Positions 1 through 5,694 of a stretch of 7,234 nucleotides of DNA are shown here, in pieces. Position numbers and translations under genes: made by a program. Each line of letters starts with the position of its first letter. Within the stretch, counting starts at the first letter, position 1. A model generated the notes under the pieces. That model was not told the DNA's origin, made no database searches, and saw only the letters and a list, made by a program, of their open reading frames with translations. This DNA comes from Ruixingdingia sedimenti. GTDB taxonomy: Bacteria; Pseudomonadota; Alphaproteobacteria; Rhodobacterales; Rhodobacteraceae. The stretch lies in the NCBI RefSeq assembly GCF_031432425.1, contig NZ_JAVKPH010000073.1:1-7234 (forward strand). Direction: 5' to 3'.

Positions 1-1474
1 CATCAGGATCATCACCACCCTTTGAAACGATGCTATCGGTTGCAAACACCTTTGCGCCCTCTGGCAAACGAGCTTTCCCATCCTCTACAAAATGGGAAAT
101 CGGCAGTAGTTCGCCGCCAGACGTCTGGACTCGCTTATACTCCTGCGCTCCCGGCCCGCCCGAATCGGTTGGTAAATACAGCTTCCTAAACTTAAGCTTC
201 TCCAAATCCTTTGCATACCAAAGCAGATAGTCGGATGTTCTTGGAATCGTTTTGGTAGTTGATCCTGTTGTTTTCTGAACAGTAATTAGCGATCCGAAAT
301 TAACAACTCCGAAGACCTCGTCGAGTATTTCCCGGACGTGGTGCAGGTTCTCATCCGAAATCTGCACAAAAACCGACCCGCTCTCGTGCAGCAATTCCTT
401 GGCCAGCCACAGCCGGTCGCGCAGATAGGTCAGATAGGAATGGATGCCCAGTTCCCAGGTGTCCCGGAACGCCTTGATCATCTCGGGTTCCTGGGTCAGG
501 TCGTCATCCGCGCCGTCCTTCACATCCTTCTTGTTCGTGAACGGTTGAAAGTTCGACCCGTATTTGATGCCATAGGGCGGGTCGATGTAGATCATCTGCA
601 CCCGGCCCGCCATCGCCTCTTTCTGCAAGAGCGAGTTCATCACCAGCAGGCTGTCGCCCGCGATCAGCCGGTTCGACCAGCCCTTTTCATGGTGGTAGAA
701 ATCCAGCGCCTGCCGCAGCGGCAGGTTTTCGAACGGTGCGGCGAACAGATCGGCCTGACGCCAGACCTCGGCCGCCTTCGCCTCGCCCTTCAGCCGCTTG
801 CGCGCATTGGCCAGGATCGTCGCCGGGTCCACCCGTTCGTGGACATGCAGCGACACGGTATCGACCAGAAAGCTCGTCCGCTCCGCCTTGCCCGCCCAGT
901 TGAGGTAAGGCGCCTGCAACGCGCGCAGTTCCGCCAGCGCATCCTTCATGGTGGCGGGATCGTCCGAGGCGAGTGCATCGTCGATCAGCTTTTCCACCCG
1001 GGCGCGCTGGCTGTCGAACATCAGGCTTGGGTCAAGGTGCGGGTCATAGGCCCAGACGGTTTTCGGCTGGTCGGGGTCATTGTCGGGGTGGACCATGCCG
1101 ACCTCGGGGTTGTTCACCCGCGTGTCTGTGTGGCGATAGCTGATGACCTGCGCCGGTTCGCCGGATTTGCGCGGCGCGGCCTTGGCCTTCGCCGCCGCGC
1201 GTTTGGCTTTGGGGACGGGTTCCTCGGTCGGGGTCAGTTCGAAATCGTCGTCCTGATCCTCGTCCTCTTCGGTGATCAGGTAAACCGACCCGCCGCGCCC
1301 CTTGCCCTTGCCGAGGACGCCTTCATCAACCAGCGCGTCCTTTGCTGCGGCATAGTCTTCGTCCGACAGGTTCGGAACAATCTCCCGCAGCCGCGCGATC
1401 AGGGCACCATTGCCAATGGCAGAGCCGTCTTCCGGAATATGGGCAAGGACAAGATCACGCAGGGAATCGGACAT
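1..1474 (-). CDS. Adenine-specific DNA methyltransferase, type III Mod-like (3' end beyond window)
   Basis: This gene encodes the first 491 residues of a DNA methyltransferase that would transfer a methyl group from S-adenosylmethionine to adenine N6. It reads from ATG at 1474 and stays open to the window edge. The catalytic motif IV, DPPYG, is at residues 298-302, preceded by a hydrophobic strand (VQMIYI). It is followed by LRDRLWLAKELLHESGS and FVQISDENLHHVREILDEVFG, both typical of the beta class, in which the SAM-binding FxGxG motif comes later and here lies off the edge. Residues 1-70 look like a winged-helix domain, then come an acidic stretch (EEDEDQDDD) and an Ala/Lys-rich linker. A 42-nt gap separates it from the upstream 251-aa gene. 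The Shine-Dalgarno GAAGG is rather far (13 nt) from the ATG. Base composition drops to about 48% GC over 1-300, where the target-recognition domain should begin. Whether a Res subunit follows cannot be seen. Confidence 0.9.
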   Translation of the reverse strand, partial: MSDSLRDLVLAHIPEDGSAIGNGALIARLREIVPNLSDEDYAAAKDALVDEGVLGKGKGRGGSVYLITEEDEDQDDDFELTPTEEPVPKAKRAAAKAKAAPRKSGEPAQVISYRHTDTRVNNPEVGMVHPDNDPDQPKTVWAYDPHLDPSLMFDSQRARVEKLIDDALASDDPATMKDALAELRALQAPYLNWAGKAERTSFLVDTVSLHVHERVDPATILANARKRLKGEAKAAEVWRQADLFAAPFENLPLRQALDFYHHEKGWSNRLIAGDSLLVMNSLLQKEAMAGRVQMIYIDPPYGIKYGSNFQPFTNKKDVKDGADDDLTQEPEMIKAFRDTWELGIHSYLTYLRDRLWLAKELLHESGSVFVQISDENLHHVREILDEVFGVVNFGSLITVQKTTGSTTKTIPRTSDYLLWYAKDLEKLKFRKLYLPTDSGGPGAQEYKRVQTSGGELLPISHFVEDGKARLPEGAKVFATDSIVSKGGDDPD

Positions 1475-1492
1475 GGACAAACGGGAACCTTC

Positions 1493-1518
1493 AGGTTGGC
1501 AGCGATTGCTGCTAACCT
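1493..1518 (-). promoter_or_regulatory. Stem-loop between the 251-aa gene and the adenine methyltransferase
   Basis: An 11-bp stem (one G-T pair) with a GATT/AATC loop is formed by AGGTTGGCAGC (1493-1503) and GCTGCTAACCT (1508-1518). It overlaps the stop codon of the upstream gene (1519-1517). No T-run follows on the minus strand, so it does not look like an intrinsic terminator. The inner strand AACCT (minus-strand reading) could instead pair with the AGGTT at 1490-1486, which contains the Shine-Dalgarno of the methyltransferase. The pairing is visible in the sequence; a regulatory role is inference. Confidence 0.4.
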
Positions 1519-2272
1519 AAAGCGGTTTCAATCGTTTTGCATCCCAAAGCTGTGCGGACGGCGGTTCTTGCTGAGCGCGCAGCCTTGTTTCAGCGGTAGG
1601 CTGTCGGGGCGGTCTTTGCCACGGCCGCGCCTTCGGCATCGCCGCCGTCACTTCGATCTCGCGCAGCATCCCGCCCGCGATCAGTCCCTCGCGGACCCAG
1701 CCCAGCGCCTGCCACCAGTCGTCATAGCCGCGCCGGGCGGCATCGATCTGCTGGGGGTGGGGAGAGAACGTGACCGGACATGCAAGGATGTCGATGGTTT
1801 TCCATATGGCCCGCGCGCCCGCGCCACGCACGCGGATGCGTTCGGTGCCCACAACGATGGCGCCCGCATGTGTGCCATGCTGGTTCTGCTTGACGATGGT
1901 CGGCACGCAGCGCGGCACCGCACCTGGCATCCAGTCCGGGGTCAGCCCGGCGCGGGCCAGTTCGGCGACGCGGATCGCCATGCGCTTGCCGCCGAGGCTG
2001 TCGGGGATCCCGGCGACGGTGGCGGCGATCACCTCGGCGTCCTCGTGCGTGTAGCCGCCGATCTTGTGCTGGCCACCGTCGATCTTGCAGCCCAGCACGG
2101 CGCGCTGGAGGAGGACGTATTCCAGGCCGAAGCCGAAGCCTTCCTCGGTGATGCCCGGGGGCAAGGGCAGGTCCAGCTGCGCCTGTTCGATCCGGAACGC
2201 CCATTCCAGCGCGGCTTGCACGCCCAGCGCGCGCTTGATTCTGGTGCCGCTGACACGGCCGTGGAAACTCAT
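1517..2272 (-). CDS. Conserved-looking element protein of unknown function (251 aa)
   Basis: I do not recognise a named family. The start ATG at 2272 is well supported: a GAAGGA Shine-Dalgarno begins within the stop codon of the upstream cytosine methyltransferase and lies about 10 nt before it, so the two are coupled with only a 12-nt gap. The protein is globular with no signal peptide or membrane segment. Features that look structured are GTRIKRALGVQAALEWAFRIE near the N-terminus, a Gly/His-rich segment (GCKIDGGQHKIGGYTHED), the helical IPDSLGGKRMAIRVAELARAG, and a Trp-rich patch (GYDDWWQALGWVREGL) towards the C-terminus. The last 50 residues are Arg/Pro/Gln-rich and probably disordered. 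Its position between two methyltransferases suggests a role in the same module, or simply an early phage accessory gene. Reading-frame quality is good and the opposite-strand ORFs here are compositionally poor. Confidence 0.8.
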   Translation of the reverse strand: MSFHGRVSGTRIKRALGVQAALEWAFRIEQAQLDLPLPPGITEEGFGFGLEYVLLQRAVLGCKIDGGQHKIGGYTHEDAEVIAATVAGIPDSLGGKRMAIRVAELARAGLTPDWMPGAVPRCVPTIVKQNQHGTHAGAIVVGTERIRVRGAGARAIWKTIDILACPVTFSPHPQQIDAARRGYDDWWQALGWVREGLIAGGMLREIEVTAAMPKARPWQRPPRQPTAETRLRAQQEPPSAQLWDAKRLKPL

Positions 2273-2284
2273 GGCTGCAATCCT

Positions 2285-3361
2285 TCAAGGAAATCCATCT
2301 GCGCCGGGCGCTGGGGCGCATCGGTCGGCCGCCAGATCCACGGGCCCGAGGCCATGGGCAGCTGCGAGAGCGCGCCACGCATGTGCCGCTGCCAGAGGGT
2401 GAACTCCGTTGCCGAGCAGGCGCAGAGCGCGTGCCCGATGGGCCAGCCCATCAGCCATCCGACGAAGAGCGGGTTCAGCCGCCGCCGCGACCGGCCCTTC
2501 AGGATCCGCCGCGAGGTGACGCGCCCATGCGAGGCAATCATCGAAGCCCAGAGCGGGCGCGAGATCGGGGCGTGNNNNNNNNNNNNNNNNNNNNNNNNNN
2601 NNNNNNNNNNNNNNNNNNNNNNNNNNNNNNNNNNNNNNNNNNNNNNNNNNNNNNNNNNNNNNNNNNNNNNNNNNNNNNNNNNNNNNNNNNNNNNNNNNNN
2701 NNNNNNNNNNNNNNNNNNNNNNNNNNNNNNNNNNNNNNNNNNNNNNNNNNNNNNNNNNNNNNNNNNNNNNNNNNNNNNNNNNNNNNNNNNNNNNNNNNNN
2801 NNNNNNNNNNNNNNNNNNNNNNNNNNNNNNNNNNNNNNNNNNNNNNNNNNNNNNNNNNNNNNNNNNNNNNNNNNNNNNNNNNNNNNNNNNNNNNNNNNNN
2901 NNNNNNNNGCCCGCCGCAGGCGTGTAGCCCAATCCCCAAAGCTCTCGTAGGACGGTTTCAAGGCCGAGGGTGACGTGCCCGGCGACGTTTTCGAGGAAGA
3001 CCCATTCCGGGCGGCATTCGCCGATGACGCGGGCGACGTCGGGCCAGAGGTGACGGGGATCGTCGGCCCCGCCGCGCTTTCCGGCCGCGCTGAAGGGCTG
3101 GCATGGGTAGCCTGCGAGGATGGCATCGAAGGCCCCGCAGAACGGCCGGGCATCGAAGCTGCGCAAATCGGTCCAGATCGGGGCCGGGGCGAAGTATCCC
3201 GCGCGCTGGGCGGCGATGAGTACGATGCTGGGCCAGTCCTCCCACTCGACGAAGGCGCGGGTGTGATAGCCGGGCTCGGCGAGCATGAGGCCCAGATCAA
3301 GGCCTCCGCCGCCTGCGCAGAGGGAGAGTCCGTGCCGGGGACGTGACACCATGCCATTCAC
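2285..3361 (-). CDS. DNA (cytosine-5) methyltransferase, with internal unsequenced gap
   Basis: This enzyme methylates C5 of cytosine in a specific DNA sequence using S-adenosylmethionine. Motif I (SAM binding, LSLCAGGGGLDLGL) is at residues 12-25, motif IV with the catalytic Cys87 in GYPCQPFS at 84-91, and motif VI ENV at 124-126. After the gap, the C-terminal LLGNGVHP (motif X, GNxVxP type) is at about residues 315-322. Bases 2575-2908 are N, hiding about residues 151-263, which should hold motif VIII and the target-recognition domain, so specificity cannot be guessed. The frame agrees on both sides of the gap, giving a normal length of 358 aa if the gap size is right. I take GTG at 3361, which overlaps the stop of the upstream initiator-like gene as GTGA; ATG at 3352 is the alternative. 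No restriction endonuclease partner is visible, so it may be an orphan methyltransferase protecting element DNA. Confidence 0.9.
   Translation of the reverse strand: MNGMVSRPRHGLSLCAGGGGLDLGLMLAEPGYHTRAFVEWEDWPSIVLIAAQRAGYFAPAPIWTDLRSFDARPFCGAFDAILAGYPCQPFSAAGKRGGADDPRHLWPDVARVIGECRPEWVFLENVAGHVTLGLETVLRELWGLGYTPAAGXXXXXXXXXXXXXXXXXXXXXXXXXXXXXXXXXXXXXXXXXXXXXXXXXXXXXXXXXXXXXXXXXXXXXXXXXXXXXXXXXXXXXXXXXXXXXXXXXXXXXXXXXXXXXXXXRPDLAPALGFDDCLAWARHLAADPEGPVAAAAEPALRRMADGLAHRARALRLLGNGVHPLAAAHAWRALAAAHGLGPVDLAADRCAPAPGADGFP
2575..2908. other. Assembly gap: 334 undetermined bases
   Basis: An unbroken run of N lies inside the cytosine methyltransferase gene. The flanks carry the N-terminal and C-terminal halves of the same enzyme in one frame across the stated gap length, which suggests the size is realistic. 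An insertion or deletion hidden in the gap cannot be excluded. Confidence 0.99.
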
Positions 3362-4365
3362 CGCACCCCGCGCTCGCGCAGGCGTTCGGCCGTGACCAGC
3401 CCCCGGGCCAGCATGGCGTCGCGCATGGTGTTACTGATCGCGCTGACCGGCAGATACCGGTCGGAATTGACCAGATCGGCGTAGAAGGCTGGCAGGTCGG
3501 TGATCGGCTTCGCAGTCGGGGCAGGGGCCGCCTTCGGCTTCCGGCGCTTCCGCGTTGCATCTTCGGCTTTGCGCTGGGCTGCCCGTTGCATCGCCCGGTC
3601 CAGCGCCTTCGGCCCATCAGGCGGTTCCGGATGCTCCTGGCGGCTGGCCTCGGCCGCAGCGATGATCTCCGCCTCGGTCAGGCCCAGTTCGTCGCGCCAG
3701 CGCTGGACGTGAAGCCGGGGCGGCCAGCCTTGCCACCAGCCGGGCAGGGCCGCGGGATCGAGGCCCAGCGCGTCGAGCAGCTCCCCGAAAAACTCATCGG
3801 AAATCGCTTTGCGCGCCTGCGCGCCCTCCTCCTCCTTTACTGGTTTACTTAGAGGTTCCCTTACAGGGTTAGTGTCCGAAATCCGGACACGGCTTTCGGG
3901 ATTTTCCGGACACGGCTCGGCCGAAAAATCGGACACGGCTTCACCGCCAAACCCGTGTCCGAAATCCGGACACGGCAGGACGTCGGCCATGCCGTCGACA
4001 TCACAACCATCGGCATCGTCGAGGCTTTCCGCGGCGCCGTCGTCCCCGTGTCCGATTTCCGGACGCGGCACCACAGCCACAGGTGTGAAGCCCGGCTCGA
4101 ACCCCAGGATATAGCGGGTGGGCAGCTGGCGCTTGGTCACCGGATCGAGCCGCGGCACCCGCCGCAGCAGGCCCACGGTCTCGAGCTGGCCAAGGTGATC
4201 GTTCAGTGTGGACCGGCTGATCTCGCAGTCATGCGCCAGCCGGTCCTGCGAGGGAAAGCAGCCGTAGTCGGGGTTGAACCGGTCGCAAAGATGCCAAAGC
4301 ACGATCTTGGTTGTGGGCTTCAACCCGCGCTGCTTGATGGCCCAGTTGGTGGCCTCGTGGCTCAT
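3358..4365 (-). CDS. HTH replication-initiator-like protein (lambda O-like organisation)
   Basis: The protein has 335 residues. Residues 5-70 form a helix-turn-helix of the HTH_36 type: LKPTTKIVLWHLCDRFNPDYG, then FPSQDRLAHDCEISRSTLNDHLGQL, seen in phage and plasmid replication initiators. Residues 100-165 are a low-complexity linker whose DNA carries five 19-bp near-palindromic repeats, and residues about 164-177 are encoded by an AT-rich segment. The C-terminal part has a conserved-looking region (DEFFGELLDALGLDPAALPGWW), a Lys/Arg/Ala-rich stretch, and a final FYADLVNSDRYLPVSAISNTMRDAML block. The likely job is to bind the repeats within its own gene and recruit the host helicase; this is inferred from the lambda O parallel. 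The ATG at 4365 has a GGAGG Shine-Dalgarno 8 nt upstream and overlaps the nuclease stop by 4 bases (ATGA). The open frame extends upstream to 4923, but that stretch overlaps the nuclease gene and is rejected. A transcriptional regulator is the alternative. Confidence 0.85.
   Translation of the reverse strand: MSHEATNWAIKQRGLKPTTKIVLWHLCDRFNPDYGCFPSQDRLAHDCEISRSTLNDHLGQLETVGLLRRVPRLDPVTKRQLPTRYILGFEPGFTPVAVVPRPEIGHGDDGAAESLDDADGCDVDGMADVLPCPDFGHGFGGEAVSDFSAEPCPENPESRVRISDTNPVREPLSKPVKEEEGAQARKAISDEFFGELLDALGLDPAALPGWWQGWPPRLHVQRWRDELGLTEAEIIAAAEASRQEHPEPPDGPKALDRAMQRAAQRKAEDATRKRRKPKAAPAPTAKPITDLPAFYADLVNSDRYLPVSAISNTMRDAMLARGLVTAERLRERGVR
3836..3873. other. AT-rich segment beside the repeat array, candidate DNA-unwinding element
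   Basis: The 38 bases here are 23 A/T (about 60%), in surroundings near 35% A/T. It directly abuts the first 19-bp repeat, on the C-terminal side of the gene, as the AT-rich unwinding region does in the lambda origin. It still encodes protein (about residues 164-177). The role is inference. Confidence 0.5.
3872..4066. repeat. Five iteron-like 19-bp near-palindromes inside the initiator-like gene
   Basis: The consensus is GTGTCCGAAATCCGGACAC, usually followed by GGC. Copies are at 3872-3890 and 3955-3973 (identical, arms GTGTCCG/CGGACAC), 4048-4066 (GTGTCCGATTTCCGGACGC), 3895-3913 and 3918-3936 (one arm strong, the other degenerate). The first three starts are exactly 23 bp apart; the others follow at 37 and 93 bp. 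The copies fall in all three frames of the minus-strand gene: the same GTGTCCG is read as part of PCP (3895, 3955 and 4048 copies), VSD (3918 copy) and RVRIS (3872 copy). Protein-level repetition therefore cannot explain them, and they are likely DNA binding sites, most simply for the protein of this gene. Confidence 0.85.
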
Positions 4366-4757
4366 GGCGCGGGCCTCCGCGGGGCAAGGGCGATGCGCGT
4401 GGTGAAGCCGTGATCGGCCAGCGCGCCCAGCGCATCGTCGAGGCTGCGCACCAGCGCCCAGCCGAATCCCTGCGCCTTCACCGCATCGCGGAACGCCTCC
4501 TGCTCCGGCCGCAGCCGCCCCTTCGGTGCCTTCAGTTCGAGGAACAGGACACGACCCTCGCACAGGACCATCAGATCGGTGAACCCGGCATGGACGCCCA
4601 TGCCGACCAGGATGGCCTGGCGCTTGGCTCCGCGGGGCCCGGCCTCGGTCACCTCGTTGGCGCAGTGATGGATGATGGCTGAGCGGGGCAGGGCGATGCG
4701 CAGCGCCTGCACAACGGTGCGCTGCAGATCGGCTTCGGGGGTGCCACGGCGCATCAT
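4362..4757 (-). CDS. VRR-NUC domain nuclease
   Basis: This is a stand-alone nuclease of the VRR-NUC branch of the PD-(D/E)XK superfamily, 131 residues. That is about the usual length for the single-domain phage form. It starts with the family-typical N-terminal helix (TPEADLQRTVVQAL, Glu8). Then follow an Asn/Glu-containing segment (HHCANEVTEAG), GFTDLMV with Asp61, the LFLELKAP strand with Glu74 and Lys76, and a downstream LRPEQEAF helix (Gln86). Asp61, Glu74 and Lys76 are the expected metal-binding and catalytic residues and all are present. In eukaryotic FAN1 this domain acts on branched DNA; for phage versions a role in replication or recombination intermediates is plausible but not shown. 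ATG at 4757 has a GGGGAGGG Shine-Dalgarno about 7 nt upstream and overlaps the preceding stop (ATGA). Its own stop overlaps the initiator-like gene (ATGA). ATG at 4754 is an adjacent second possible start. Confidence 0.9.
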   Translation of the reverse strand: MMRRGTPEADLQRTVVQALRIALPRSAIIHHCANEVTEAGPRGAKRQAILVGMGVHAGFTDLMVLCEGRVLFLELKAPKGRLRPEQEAFRDAVKAQGFGWALVRSLDDALGALADHGFTTRIALAPRRPAP

Positions 4758-4993
4758 CGCGCGGCCCTCCCCTGGTCTTCGCGCTGGGCGCGCCGTACCG
4801 GCCGTCGTGCATCGACGACCACCAGCAGGCGCTGTGCCTCGGTTCGCTCGGCCGACGTCTCGCCATGCTGGACGAGCACATTGCAGGCGAGCCGGATGAG
4901 GAGATCGCTGTGATGCGCAACATCGGCGATGACGGCGCGGGCCTCAGCGACGCGGTCGGCGGGCCAGGCGGAACTGTGCGACGGGCTGGTCAT
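4754..4993 (-). CDS. Small unknown protein (79 aa)
   Basis: I do not recognise this protein. The first about 55 residues look helical (PADRVAEARAVIADVAHHSDLLIRLACNVLVQHG), and the tail is Arg-rich (DARRPVRRAQREDQGRAAR), which suggests nucleic-acid contact. It has no membrane segment. It is tightly packed: its ATG (4993) shares one base with the upstream stop (TGATG), and its stop overlaps the VRR-NUC start. A GGAGGA Shine-Dalgarno sits 8 nt before the ATG; a GTG at 4996 is possible but would be only 5 nt away. The close coupling between an excisionase-like gene and a nuclease gene supports it as a real gene of the early operon. Confidence 0.75.
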   Translation of the reverse strand: MTSPSHSSAWPADRVAEARAVIADVAHHSDLLIRLACNVLVQHGETSAERTEAQRLLVVVDARRPVRRAQREDQGRAAR

Positions 4994-5250
4994 CACCGGC
5001 GTCCTCCGGCACGACGGCGGCGCGGGGCGGCCTGTTCCTGCTCTTCCAGCCAGTCCTCGACGGCGGCACGGCGGTAATAGACCTTGCGCCCGGCCCGAAC
5101 GCAGGGCGGACCCGTCCTCATCGCCTCCCAGCGGCGCAGGGTGTCGACCGAAAGGCCGAGTTCCAGCGCGAGGTCGAGACGGCTGATCCAGCCGACCAGC
5201 AGCGTCCGGGGTTTCTCCTTGGGGTCTGGCATCGATCCGAGATGCGGCAT
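4993..5250 (-). CDS. AlpA/Xis-type excisionase-like HTH protein
   Basis: This is an 85-residue DNA-binding protein of the MerR-like excisionase (HTH_17) type. Residues 17-70 hold the domain: WISRLDLALELGLSVDTLRRWE is the helix-turn-helix, then PPCVRAGRKVYYRRAAVEDWLEEQ forms the wing and closing helix with the common pattern R-K-V-x-Y-x-x-x-x-V-x-x-W. The last residues are strongly basic (PRRRRAGGRR). Such proteins bend DNA at att sites to favour excision, or act as small transcriptional regulators; its position divergent from an integrase favours excision control. The ATG at 5250 has a GAGGAG Shine-Dalgarno about 6 nt upstream. The frame is open to 5535, but that extension is Pro/Ser-rich, crosses the inverted repeat and is not supported. 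ATG at 5232 lacks a good Shine-Dalgarno. It is the first gene of the leftward operon. Confidence 0.88.
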   Translation of the reverse strand: MPHLGSMPDPKEKPRTLLVGWISRLDLALELGLSVDTLRRWEAMRTGPPCVRAGRKVYYRRAAVEDWLEEQEQAAPRRRRAGGRR

Positions 5251-5319
5251 CGGGGTCTCCTCGTCCTGGCCCCGAAGATCGGGGACGTCTTGCGGGGACC
5301 AGTGAGCGCAGAGCCCGAG

Positions 5320-5379
5320 GGGTGGCGGCGAGGCGGAGGGTGGCGGAAAGGATGCCGCCATTGTGCCACCCCTTGTTTT
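5320..5379 (-). repeat. Left arm of 60-bp inverted repeat, in the leader of the xis-like operon
   Basis: Read on the minus strand, this arm matches the plus-strand arm at 5695-5754 at 50 of 60 positions without gaps. The AAAACAAGGGGTGGCAC block at its upstream end is identical in both. The AAAA begins 129 nt before the xis-like ATG. In RNA form, its AGGGGTGGC can pair with either of two downstream GCCACCC copies within the arm (5344-5338 and 5326-5320), so alternative hairpins are possible. Confidence 0.85.
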
Positions 5380-5480
5380 ATTGGGGATTGCGATGGTGAT
5401 CGGGTGGCGGTGGAAGATTACGGCCGGTCCTGCCAAATGGGCGAAACGGACGCCAAGACCGCAAACACCAGCGAACAGTC

Positions 5481-5520
5481 GCATTGACCGTGTTTGACCG
5501 GCATTGACGTGCAAAGACGG
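5481..5520. repeat. Four 10-bp-phased direct repeats (GCATTGACCG-like)
   Basis: Four consecutive decamers read GCATTGACCG, TGTTTGACCG, GCATTGACGT and GCAAAGACGG, matching the first at 7, 8 and 7 of 10 positions. Their pitch is one helical turn, so a protein could bind them side by side on one DNA face, as Xis-type proteins do. They lie midway between the two arms of the inverted repeat. Confidence 0.55.
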
Positions 5521-5694
5521 GGTGGCACCCGACACGGCACCCCTGCCACCCCTTGAATTCCTTGAGGATTTGTCGCTTCGCAGCTCTTCAAAAGCTGGAT
5601 TTGCAGCGTAATGACCGCGCCGACGACCTCAGGCGTCCCATTGCGCACGTCGCCACCAGTCGCGCATCGATCCGCCCAGCGCCGAAATCCCATG

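Noticed and set aside
338..2950. 870-aa open frame on the plus strand
   Set aside because: It is the antisense shadow of three minus-strand genes with clear motifs (adenine methyltransferase, 251-aa protein, cytosine methyltransferase), runs through the N gap, and has the repetitive Arg/Gly/Val composition of high-GC antisense frames.
3872..4066. CRISPR array or peptide repeat as explanation of the 19-bp repeats
   Set aside because: Spacings are irregular and too short for CRISPR spacers, the units are palindromic themselves, and they are read in three different frames within an intact gene.
4366..4923. N-terminal extension of the initiator-like protein to 521 aa
   Set aside because: The stretch overlaps the VRR-NUC gene in another frame, is Arg/Pro/Ala-rich without domain character, and the ATG at 4365 has an excellent Shine-Dalgarno and an ATGA overlap.
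5251..5535. N-terminal extension of the xis-like protein to 180 aa
   Set aside because: It would translate the inverted-repeat arm and a Pro/Ser-rich segment; ATG at 5250 has GAGGAG about 6 nt upstream and gives a normal-length excisionase-like protein.
5553..5620. tRNA 3' end or attachment core near CTTGAATTCCTTGAGG
   Set aside because: I could not fold an acceptor or T-arm, and no second copy of the sequence lies in the window to mark an att duplication.
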